Shown here piece by piece: positions 24,706-37,463 of a DNA stretch of 64,000 bases. This stretch comes from Anisus vortex (lineage: Eukaryota > Mollusca > Gastropoda > Planorbidae). Under the pieces are notes generated by a model that saw only the letters and a program-made list of their open reading frames with translations, did not search any database and was not told the origin of the DNA. Positions within the stretch are counted from its first letter, which is position 1. Every line of letters begins with the position of its first letter. Location: NCBI GenBank assembly GCA_949126835.1, contig OX421500.1, positions 29,863,991 through 29,927,990 of the forward strand. Reading direction: 5' to 3'. Made by a program: the position numbers and the translations under genes.

Positions 24706-25288
24706 AAAGCCAGACAGAAAAAAAAAACATAGTCTATCGGCTAAAAGATACTGGCTGGCGTCAAAGCAACAACTAAATTGTAACATATCACACATTTGTC
24801 TACACATCATGAATACGTTCACACCTCATGTATTTACCAATGTTAATTATTACATAGCAGGCCTACGTAACATGCATAGCAAATTCTATTCTCTGAAAGC
24901 ATTCTTGTTTGGTTAGAAACCGAACAGTTTTATACAAATAGTTGCAGCATTTAAAAGAAAATAGTTGTGTTATCCGGCTAGAGTCTAGTACAAATGAAGG
25001 AATTACTCAAATGCAACCAATATCATCTAAATATATAATTTTTCCACTTTTTACATTTATAAATACACCAGAAAACTCCATTTTGAGGTAGCTTGATTTT
25101 TTAAAATTGTTTACTTTTTTTTATCACAAATTGATAAGAAGTTTAGAGCTGTTATTTAAGCCAATAGCTTAAGTATGCCGGAAGCCTAAATGATATATGA
25201 AATCCAGTAATTTTATGTGGCATTTTTTTATCAACCTTATAATACCACGATAATTTTAAATGTAATTTTGTTTCCTTGTGTTCAACAG

Positions 25289-25363
25289 AATATTGCAAAC
25301 TAAAGAGAATAACTACTTCTTGTTTTAAACAAAAGTCAAGTTCAAAATGAATCGGAAAGTCCC
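25289..25363 (+). CDS. EF-hand gene, start exon
   Basis: Acceptor TTCAACAG at 25288, 58 bases of 5' UTR, ATG at 25347, then MNRKV plus two bases of a Pro codon before CCC|GTAAGT. The phase fits the next recognised exon 12.2 kb away exactly (CC|A). It could be wrong if an unseen exon intervenes. Confidence 0.6.
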
Positions 25364-28300
25364 GTAAGTAGTAGAAACTGATTATAGGGCCTACTTGTTC
25401 TTTTATATTTCTTAGTTTTCATGCTGAATGTATTTAAACACCGAGTCCCAATATGTATGATGTGCTGTGACGTAGTTTTTAATGAAGTAATTTTAATACT
25501 GTCTGAAATTATATGTTCAAGTTTATGCCTTAAACAATCAATATAAAATGTCTTTTAAATTTACAGAAAATGTTGAAGTTGATAGTTTTCGACAAAGAAA
25601 TGGTTAATCTAACATAAGATGTGTGCAATAATTTTCGTTATTGGGCCTTATCATGAATTTTAAGTAACCAGACGGCTAAACATTCAGAAAATTATTTTAC
25701 ATTATCGATTCCATGAATTTAAAGAAACGACCACTCTAGTTGAAAGCTCTTTGGAACTACAGTCGAAACTAAGGAAGGACGTGATGTGTCCCCTTTTACT
25801 ACGCCTCTGATAGAAGTTCAATAGATTAAACCGCCATTTTAGCGGTTCTGCGTCGATTAGCTTTTCCGTACGTCTCAAGTTTACAAATTTCATGCCAAGC
25901 GTGGTGGATGTCCTCATTCAACGCAAATGTAATGGTAGGCCTGCCTCACTTGAGTTAGGCCTATTATAAAAAGTAATAATGGCTAGACATTGTTGTTTTG
26001 TTTGTCGTGAGCAAAGAAACTGCTTTGCTAGCTTGAAATAAGTTCTAAAGGCAAGTGTCACATGTGAGATAGAAAGGGTTTATAATCCTAAATTTAAACA
26101 TGCCCACCGATGTTCATTTACAATTTTCGCTAGTTAATATTTACCCTATATGCTACATGCAGTTTCACCTATAACGAAAAAAAATGGTAGTGATACATAC
26201 AAAGTCCAACATTAAGGCCTACTGATCTACCTAGACTCCTAGACTCCTCCAAGAACTGATAAAGTCCTGGGCGTTATAATATTTGTCCCCCAACATGTTT
26301 TCCAACTGATATTTTGGCATTGCGACAACCAAATAAGCCTATAGTGAAAATATCATTTAGTTCATACTTCAACTTGGCAGTATTCCAAGAACAAAGACAA
26401 ACTAACATTGTTTCAATTAATTGTTACACTGCGTTACAAGCTTTGCCAACTTTTTGCTACAATAATTGTCCACAGCGATTTTATATTGTCGAAAAGGGCT
26501 CTCTGGGTTTATGAACTGCTGAAAAATTATGTGCAATGCTGTGTGCTAAATTGCTGCTATGAACTTAATATCCCAGACCCCCCCCCCTCCCCCGTTTCTT
26601 TACGCGCAACTTCAGACCCCATGATTATGCAGACTGGCAAGTTTGTAACTACAACTGGCGCTTTTTGTTTTTTTCTTGTCTCACTTTCTGACGTTCTTTG
26701 ATCCACCATTATAAAAGGTACAACAGTACAATGAGTGTAAGGAAAGAAAGAAATAAAACTAGGTTACATTAGAATGTTAGGTTTAGTACACTCCATTAGA
26801 GAAATAAAGCAAAGGTGGGAATGAGGACTGCGAAAAGAAAACAAAATTGAAAGAAAAGGTGCAAAAATGTGGGAGGGAAGGGGACGAATAGAATAAGCTT
26901 ATGAGAACTTGAAAGAAAAATAGAGAGAGAAAGAAAGAGAAAGATAGAAAGGGTGAGAGAGAGAAAGAAAGAAATGTAATTAAAAAGATACAGAGAGAAG
27001 TGTTTGAGTGTCTGTGAAGAGGCGTGCCGTTGCCGTTACTTCACATATTCAAACAAGATGTTTGGCTCAAATTGCGTAAGATATCCAATAAATGTTAACT
27101 TTTAAATTTATAAAAGTTTTCTATTTATTAAATTTTTTTTTTTTTAAAGTCTAGATCTAGATTTTTTAAAAACTTTCGTATGCCTATTACACTCGATGGC
27201 TTGCACTCCTACTTCCGGTCACACCACTCTCATCCGGTGTAAAATATTTTAAACTTCAGACCACTCCGAAAATCTGATTGCCAAATAATTGGAAGTAATC
27301 ACCAATTAGACATTTTGATTTTGGTCTAATTTGTTTGTGTGATTGTGTGTGAATGAGAGCGAGAAAGGGAAAGAGAGAGTGTGATTTTGATTTTGTGAGC
27401 GTCGAATGGGTCAATAAGTAAAAAATTTAGTAAGTAGCATACAGCAACGGGTTCTGGTGACGTAGCCAGTGTCACAAGGTAGGAGAGAGGCAAATGTTGC
27501 TAGGTGTTGTGAAAATAGTAGTGGGGAGGGAAAGGGGGTAGCAAACTGATTTTTAACAGGTGCACAGTTAAACTAAAAAATAACATTGATTAATTTGATA
27601 TTTTATCTGATTATCAGTTGTTGAAACGAAAATTTAGATTTAACATAATATTAAATAATTAAAAATTTCAGCGTTTTAAATTCTCAACTTATGACGAAAT
27701 GTGTAGGAGGTCGAATTATATTGAGGCCTATTCTTAAGAACTAAGTCTAAGATTATTTTAAAATTATTTTTTCCGAGTGTTTGTTTAGTGCCTATCCAAA
27801 TCCTCGGCGCATGGGGCGGCCCTTCTACTGCTACTACTACGCTACTGCTGACTACACAATCCCCTCGCACTCCGTGATCTTTGCTATTAATACACTAATA
27901 GTAAGTAAAGTACCCTTCGGACCAAACTGATCTTAGGGCTGGTGAAGCAGCGTTCACCGGGTTCTGTGGCTACGGCATACCAGGGGATGTGTGGCCAGCA
28001 CAATGCACAGCCGCCTTTACTCTACCACAACTAATGTCAGGTACCCATCAGAACTGGGTAGACTCAGGGACACCCCCAAGTCCCGGGGAAAAAGACCTAG
28101 CCTGCACCAGGTTTCGAACCCTAGGCCTTCGGATCGCCAGTCAAACGCGCTTCCGCTCGGCCACTGTGCCCAATAATTATTATTGTTATGAATATTTAAG
28201 TTATAAATGTAAGACCATACAGTACTTTGACCTTTAATAAATACCGGGAAAGAAATCCTAGCCACCACCAGGATTCGAACCCTGTCGAACGCACTGCCGC

Positions 28301-31300
28301 TCGACCACTGTGTCCCACTACACTACTAGCCGTTCACTGGAAGCAAGGGTAATCTATTTTTACAACTCATTCGGGGTAAATGTAGTCTCCGGGCCGCATT
28401 GTAAAACGCAACTCAGACTTCCAGCCAGATCCAGGTTTTGCAATAATTAGATTTTATGTTACCGTAAATAGGGGAAACTGGGGTAAAACGGGGTATTGGG
28501 GTAAAATGGGGTTTTGCAAATACACCCCTTTCAGAGCCTCAAAAACTATCGTAATTGATTGGATTTGAAGTAACACGATACGAGACGACTACATCTTGAG
28601 CTATAGTCCACATTTCACGCAGAATTATTGTTACAAGGTAAATACAAATTTTTGCATCTTTTTCATCTAATTTTTTTAACTTAAACTTAAGAAACTGATA
28701 CTTAATAATTAAAGTTTTGAACAAAATCTTTTTTTGTATCTGAAAAATATCTTATTGTCGACAAATAGGGCCTTTAATTTAACAATAAAATCAAGCATGT
28801 TGCGATTTTAATGCATTTTATTGTGCCCCACCACAATGGGGCAAAATGGGGTAGTTTCAATGGGGCAAAATGGGGTTCTTCACCATACTACTTTTTTTTT
28901 ATTTTAATTTTTGTAAATGAAATTTCTAATTAGGCCTGTAAATATGAAATTATTTTTATTTGTGAATGCAATTTCTAATGAGGCATGTTTTTTTTCAGCC
29001 CTAGGTGCATTTAAAATTGTGTTTTCTGTTAAACATGATTGAACAAGAATCTGAACTAGTCAGAAGATGGAGAAAATGCTATTTGGTCTTTCATCCTTTG
29101 AACTAAGAAGACTTGCTCGAAGAAAAAAATAAAAGTCCAAACTTTATATGTGAACTGTGTATTAATAGTGAAAAATGTTGATGTTTTTTTATGGTTTTAT
29201 ACAAGTTCTTACCATGACCCCATTATGCCCCATGCCGAACCCCATTTTGCCCCAAGCATGGGGCATAATGGGGTATTTGTGTCATTTTTTTTAAAGTTCA
29301 ATAAATTTAAAAAATGACATTCTATGGTGTTTGTGCTTTGTTACAATGTTGTCAATGTTGTATTCTTTTATTTTCAGCTAAATTTGTTTTGATTTTGATG
29401 TTTTTTGTCAATATAGAAGAGTTTTTTCCTTAAGTACCCCATTTTACCCCAGTTTCCCCTACCTTGTGTTTGTTACCACAATCATTGGGTAGCCTAATGT
29501 TGGCTTCGAAAGCACGGCACTCGGCATCTCCACATGTGGCTCATAACACTTCAACATTTAATTTTGGTAGGGAATGTGGTACACCCCGACGTGTGTAGGC
29601 CTAATATGAAATTCTTGCATTTTGGCCAAGTGTTTAAGAGTGTGTTGTTGTTTTTTAAGTCCACCCGAAATAATTTTAAAAAAAATCAAACAAAACCTCT
29701 TTTGATTATGTAATGCTCAATACGATATCTAAAATAAAATCAATGGGCCGTATTGCTGCTGAGAGTTAACACCCTTGCCCCTTGTAATTTACAAGTCAGT
29801 CATAAAAGATTGACTTGTATAAGGGGCAAGGGTGTTAACTCTCAGCAGCAATACGGCCCATTGATATGTTGTGGAATTAACATTTTAAAGAGATTACTGA
29901 ATTGTATTTACGTTAAATTATTTATTGTGTTAGACCCACATCAAAAAAAGGAGAATAGTAGAATATATAAAAAAAATGTCTTTGTTGATTGTGAATCACC
30001 TGTTGGATCAGTGGGGCCCACACTAACCACGAAATATAATCTGCAGGTCTAGTCATTCAACACACTCACAAACACCTGCACACACCTACACACATACACA
30101 CTCACTCACACACACATAAACACACACCTACACACACATAACACACACACTTATTGTTTACTTCTAACTGTATGTGTGAAACTGCTATCAAGTAAAGACA
30201 GCAAGTCACAGATAGTGAGTGAAACAGAGAAGGTTTTTTATCTCACTCTACTCACTCCTGCTTTGCCGCTTACCTTATGATAATATTTTGACCTGTGATT
30301 CTAAATGTATTTGTTTCTCAACCCCCACTCTGGATTTCCACCATTCACATTCTACTAGTGAAGAATCCTAGAGTAATGTAAACAAAGTGCTCGTAGCAAT
30401 ATGTTCCGAATGTGTTTTTATATCCCAATGCCATTATAAACACCTTCTATATAATTGATGTATACACCTATCATTTTAAAGGAGAATAAATATATATATA
30501 TTACTTATAATATTAAATGGGTGGCTGTATAAGAGATTTTTGGGCGTAACGGGGAAAGGATCACGACTATTGCGTACATGTAAAGTAAAGTACCCTTCGG
30601 ACCAAACTGATCGTATGGCTGGTGAAGCAGCGTTCGCCAGTTTCTATGGCCACGAGATATGAGAGGATGTGTGGCCAGAACAATGCCCAGCTGCCTTTAC
30701 TTTACCCCAACTAGTGTCAGGTACCGCTGGGTAGACTCAGGGGCACCCTCAAGTCCCGGGAAAAAAATCCAGCCTGCACCAGGATTCGAACCCAGAACCT
30801 TCGGATCGCCAGTCGAACGCGCTGCCACTCTGAGTGGCGTGCCCCATAATGCATAAGTGAGTAGCCTATTAATGTATATCTAGCCTACATAGCAATTCAA
30901 AAGTACCGCACAGTCAGAAGAGTGTTGAAATCACACACATAGATATGAACTCACTTTGTCACAGGCAGACAATGGGTCACGAGAAGTGTTCACATGCCTC
31001 CAGATTGAGTAGCTTACTTATTTATTAGATTTAAAGTGATTTGGAGAGGAGATGGGCGCCACCATGTCTATCAAGCCCACAGAAAGGACTAATGGATAAT
31101 GGATACACGGCGTCCATTAGCTCCCTCAAACGACTATAACGGCTAATTAAGGGAAGAAGAAAATAAAATTATTCATAGGGCAAACGAGACCAACAAATTG
31201 ATTCAAAACATATGTGCAACATTTGATTATAAATGTTAATGACATTTATAATTTTTAGCTCTTTTTGGAAACAATTAACTTTTATAATGCGTACATAACA

Positions 31301-34300
31301 TACCGATGGATCCAAGGTTTTTGTGAGGTTTATAGTTCTAATATATTTAATTTCTTTGGTATTTAAGTTTCATAGTCCATTTAGCTATTTAAGCCTACAC
31401 ATTTTTTTAATATTTATTTTAATATCAAAATGCATTTCTGATTATTTATAATGTTCTAAATTGTTTTAACTTTGGCTTTCAATAGAAATGTTGTATGCGC
31501 CATTGTTTCAATTAGCCGTCTATTGTGTCATTAATCTGATTTTGTTTGAATTTAGGCTTTGCAAATAGATCTACATTTTACCTCATACAATTTTTGTCAG
31601 AAAATGAGAATAAAAATTTTTGAAAATATTGCATTAACTTTATTTATAACTTTTGAACAATTGATGTTTAGATACTGTATCAGCCTTTCAATAATTTAGT
31701 GTGGAACTGTACACCATACCTGAAATATTCTTAAATTTCCCACCTACTGCCTTTTTTTACAGTGACTATTGTACCAACCTTGCATTAACCCCCCCCCCCC
31801 ACCTCCACCTACTCTTTATACTTTTTCTCTACTCCCCCCTCCCCGCCAGTTATTTCTCACTTTTTATTCCTTCCCCTACTCGCAAACATGGCTACGCCAC
31901 AGGTGTATGTATACAGAGAGAGAGAGAGAAAGAGAGAGGGGGAGAGAGAGGGTGTATAGAGATTAAGAGAGAAAGAAAGAAGGGGAGGGGCGCTACTACA
32001 CGAACGGGCGACATTTTTTAAGTAATGGGAAATCATTATTCTTTAAACAATGAAAAATATTTATTTAAAAAAAAGAACAATGGAAAATAATTTAATTCAA
32101 ACAAAGTGCTTGCACTTAGAACACATCGCTGGAGAGATGATTGATTACGTTAGAATAAAGAAAGAAAGAAAGAAAGAAAAGATAAATCATTTTAGAGAAT
32201 GAGTTAGGAAGGATAACTGTGAACATCTGCACACCTCGTTTTATGAAATTATGGCACTTCTGACAGTATGTCAAACAGGGGAAACTACTCACAGCACTAA
32301 TGTTTCGATAAAAGAAACGGGAATCCCCAGTTATGTGCCCTCCTTTTATTACGTACGCAAAAAGAAGTCATGTTTCTATACCACTTCGTTTAACCCCTTA
32401 CATTTTTTAGAACTCGCTCCCTATGCCTAAGTAGCCTACACATTAACTTTCTTAACCCCTTTCCCTCACCCGGGCTACAACCCTGTGTAAAAAAACAAAC
32501 AAACATTTTTTAGCTGTGGTCACAAGGCATTAAAAAAAATATTTTTATGTTGTTGTTTTTTTTACATTGTAATTGCCCACGTAAAAATTTATAAAGAAAT
32601 ACAATCAAGGATTTATATTGTAGGCATATTGTCTCGATCATTGCATCGAAATAATTGATAAAATTTAACAATATAAATATAGACCTTAGTGAAATAGTAA
32701 CGTAGGCCTATACTCATTTCTAGAAATTGGAATATAAATTAACCAAACAATGATAATTTAAAGAGGATACCTAGTTAACTTATGTATGAACGTTAGGTCT
32801 GAATCAAATCTTAATAACTTTCAATTAATTAACAATTATGCAGTTTCTTTGCATTTATAACCAATTATCTATAGGCCTATTGAAACACAACGTTTTGAAT
32901 GTCGTTTGCAAGCATTTGTTTTGGCGAGTGTAAACATGTGAACTATTCTCGTGATCATGTTATGTAGGTTATAGATATATATACAGTGCCCTCACATAGG
33001 GGAGGGCAGAGGGGGTATATGCCCGGGGGCGGCACTTTGAGGGGGGCGGCAAATGTAGTCCGAATATAGCAAATATAGCACTAAACAAGCAGTTACAGTA
33101 TGCAAGGGGCGGCCAGGGCCGGATTTACCTATAAGCTAGACAAGCTATAGCTTAGGGCCCCCACTGATTTGGGGGCCCCCCAAAAAAATTGTCCGAGTGA
33201 GCAATTGTCATAATATACTTAAATATACTGCAGCATTATTTGTCCCAATGCCGCACGTCCGGAACATCCCGTACTCTTCACCCAATTGTTTTCAAAAAGA
33301 TTTAAAATAAGATAAAATTGTGTACTTTTAAAAATAATGTGTTTCAGTTTTTTCTATTTAGCGTTTGTTTTCGATAGTGGATACCGATATATCTATTATG
33401 GATAGCACTTGACATCTCTAAGTTTCTACCAGTGGCGTATTTAGGCATGTTCCACATGTTCCATTGGAACAGGGGCCTCCACACATCACAAAAAGAATTT
33501 TTTTAGTAACATCCCCATTCTTTCGTTGAAAATTTAATATAAACTTCATTTATTCCCTTACAATTTTAAGCGCTCCAGTCCAACAAAGGCCCCCACAATC
33601 CTGGTTTCTACTATTTAGCTTGTTTAACCTGAATGGCCCCCTTTTTAAAAAGAAGAACAAAGATGTTAAGGCCTACAAAACTAAAAAAATACTTTTAAAT
33701 GCTGCCATTGACCTAAATAATTGACTATGTTTCGTTTTAGGCCTATGACTTTGATTAGTTAAAAAAGCAGCATTTTTCGTAAATATTTTCAACAAGACTA
33801 AACTTTTTCATTGCCAAAATGACAACGATTATAATTGGTATTGATTTCTTCATAGTATTTTCGCGAATGCAACTGAATTAACGTTGTGACTGTATATTCG
33901 ATTACATTAAGGCAAAATCACATTTAACGGCTTAAGTATAAAGATGATTTAAGAACTACTGGGTACTTCAGTCTCTCTGTAGATTCCACTCCAGACCGGC
34001 CCCATATTCATCAGCCCACTGTTATTCAAATTATTGTGAGGTATGTTTCACCAGATGATGGGGTCCCTATTGAACGTTTTCTAACTTTCCCTGAGATAGG
34101 TTGCCACACAGGGGAAAGTATGTCTAAGATGGTGCACAACTACATTACAATTGAATGCAAAAAAGATTTTAGTAAGTGTCGAGGCTAGTCATATGATAAT
34201 GATGCCAATATGTCTGGCAAATATAAGGGAATGCAAGAAATAATATTGAAGATTAACAAGTATGCTATGTATATATATTCAATGTTTTGGTAAATCCTTG

Positions 34301-37300
34301 AATCTTGTTGGTAGAACAGCAATAAACTTTTGGGGAATTTTTAAAGAAATATATTTATTTTTTCATCATCTACACATAGATGGGCTCTACTGTTGTCATT
34401 CTTCAAAGATGATTCAAAATTTCCAAAGTTTTTGTCAAAGACTAGATGGGAAGCACATTCAATGGCCACAAGTGCAATAAGCTTACTTGATAGTTATGAT
34501 GAAATAATTGCTGCATTACAGAGAAAGGCGAAACAAGAAATCAAGCCATAAACATTTTGAATAAAATGGAGGAGTTTGAATGTATGGTAATGTTATATTT
34601 GTGGAGTTACTTGCTGGATGAATTTCACAAGACTAGTCAATCAGTGCAAGACCCCCAAATTAGTCTAGAAATATGTAGGAAATTATACGCTTCACTTGCG
34701 GATTTTGTTAAAGGTTCCAGGGATATGTTTGATCATTTTGAAAAGAAAAGCAAAGGAAAAATTGTCTGATGTTGATTACAAGAAAAGCAGATATAGAAGA
34801 AGGCGTATCAACGATGATGAAGATGATGCTTTAGAGAACCTTGAGCCAAGAGACAAGTTCAGAATCAAAATATTTATACCTGTGATGGATGCATTAGAGT
34901 CAAGTCGTGCACAGAGGGCCTCAGGCGGCGATGAAACTTTTGCCCTGGGGCGCTACATAAACTTGCAAAGGCTCTCTATATATAATTATAAATATGATAT
35001 GTAGGTTAAATATAAATATGTTAGTTATATTATATTTAAAAGTATTATTATGTAGGTTACAAATAAATTTATAAATATGTTATATAGGTTAATATATATT
35101 TATAAATATGTTATGTAGGTTAAATATAAATATGTTAGGTAGATTATATTTAAAGTATTATTATGCTATGTAGGATATATATATATATACAATTATGAAT
35201 ATGTTATATAGGTTACATATAAAAATATAAATATGTTATTCAGGTTAAATATAAATATATTGGTACATTATGTATAAAAGTACAATTATGTTATGTAGAT
35301 AACATATAAAATTATAAATATGTTATGAAGATTATATATAAACTTATAAATAAGATTATGTTATGAAAGTTATATAATTATATATAAATGTTTAAATGTG
35401 TACGTAAATACACTTGCAGTCGAGTTCGTCTTAACCCCTTTCCTCAAGCATACGTGCGAAAAAATGTCCAGGCCCCCTTAGTACATTCGTAAATTATATA
35501 ATAATAGCCCCGTAGGGAAAAAAGAGGGTATGGTGAGACAAATTGAAAAGGATTGATATTAGTGTAGATCTAAAAAAAAATTGTTTCATTTTTTTTTAAT
35601 TTTAGCTTTTTCTAGTGATGGCAGAAGCCAAACTGGCACTCGATACTTACCTAACGTGAGCTGTAGGCCTAGATCTCAAACTTTAAATGAGTTTTCAAAC
35701 GTTTTAGTTCAAATGCACTTTATTTCCAGCTACTTGCAGTTTGAAATTTATATGTTTATAGTTTATAATATTTATACACCCTTGCCAGATAATATTTCTC
35801 AGTGGTACAAGTGAAGCAAGTTTATAATTTAAGAGTATGTCCCCTTTGCTTAAAAGATATAAGAGATGATCTGGAGATGGATTTTACTATTTACTCCAAT
35901 GTGAGCATTTCAATGCCAAATGGATAATATATATGTAAAAAAAATATTACTATAAAAGACCTAATGTAGATAAAATGTCCGAACTGTTCAATTCTAGATC
36001 TCTGAAAGAACAAAACTAAGCATTTTTTCAAATATATTATTATCTGCTTTTAAAAAATGAAATAAGGTTAGAAACGGTTAAGTAAATTAACGTATTTTTT
36101 TGTCACTATGCTAATGCGAGATGTCATCGAAGTAATATACTATACAATGCCGCAAAAATAGATGTGAATGATTTCTTAAATGTTCGTTGTCACTGTGTTA
36201 ATGCAAAGCAGGTCTAATGAAAGTTATGTAAATGTATTTCTATGTTAGCTCCCCCTTATAAATTGTATTATAAAGTTAATTATCCCACTTTTAGGACACC
36301 TTTGATTAAATTATTATTGTTTTCATTATTATTATGTATTATATATATATATGTATTACTATGTAACTATGCCTTTATTTTACCTATGTACTATGTGACA
36401 ATTAAACATTGTTCGTTGTTCATTGTTCACACGTTTCCGTGGCCTCAAAGGATTATATGGTCAGCACAACGCCCAAACCAGCTGAACACTTTATTTAGTT
36501 GGACCTTTTTATTATCAGGATCGGACTATCATACACACAAGCACAAAAAAGAGCAACATACATTTTTAAAAAATGAATATGAATATTCTATGTCTGAGGA
36601 TCTAATTAAAAAATAATGTTTAAATTTGACCAACTGGAACCGCACTAACAATTTTATGTTTATCTTTTTTATATACATAATATATTATGTCTCACTTTCC
36701 TTCTACCTACCTATTTGTAGGCCGTCCATCCCTGCGTCTGAATACCTGTTGCCTGTCTGTTTGTCAGGGCAGGATTAAAATCTTTACAGGCCATAAGCAT
36801 TTAAATGATCTTTATACACCCTTTTAATTGTAATTAAATAATAAACAACGAAATACAATTTTTATTATAAAAATTGCAAATAACTTACACATCGAAACAA
36901 AAAATTTCCTTTATAAATTGTGTTTACTATTACTTTGCTTATATTAGAAATTTTTTCTTTTACCTTCTTTTTATTTGCAAAATATTTGCACAAACTCTGA
37001 AAACAAGTTTGAAGTAAGACATCTGCTTTTATATTTAAAAGAGATAAGGCATTCATTCCTTTTTGCTGCACAGCTGTTCTCATGTAATTTTAAAAAAAAT
37101 AAACTTTAACCGAAACGTGAATGCATTTCAGCATACTGTGCTGTCTTTCTATTTCATTTATAAAGTCCCAATTTGTTTGATATCACAGGGCCGTTTCCAA
37201 GTGTTGGTGTCCACTGATTTTATAACTGATAATATAATAAAAAAAACATTTCGTTTTGATTCACCTCATAGGTGTGTACCTTTTCAGAACAAGTTGGTCC

Positions 37301-37414
37301 ATGGTTCCAGTGAAGTAGCTTTCACGCTACTCGATGGGGTTGTGTTCATAGCACCATTACCAAGACGATTTAAATTTACCCAACTAATTACATCAAAGCT
37401 AAGGGACCCGGTGT

Positions 37415-37463
<49 letters not shown>

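Noticed and set aside
25702..25917. 71-codon minus-strand ORF
   Set aside because: No recognisable domain, no splice context, and expected by chance in this length of sequence.
27902..28170. Functional tRNA gene
   Set aside because: A and B boxes are present, but the acceptor and anticodon stems do not close, and the sequence continues into a SINE body repeated elsewhere.
28017..28268. ORFs of 60-106 codons at 27989-28268, 30659-30856, 18349-18633 and 42171-42491
   Set aside because: All lie in copies of the same tRNA-derived SINE.
31701..32021. ORFs ending in Arg-Glu repeats (also 37063-37464)
   Set aside because: They read through (GA)n microsatellites; upstream parts have no domain.
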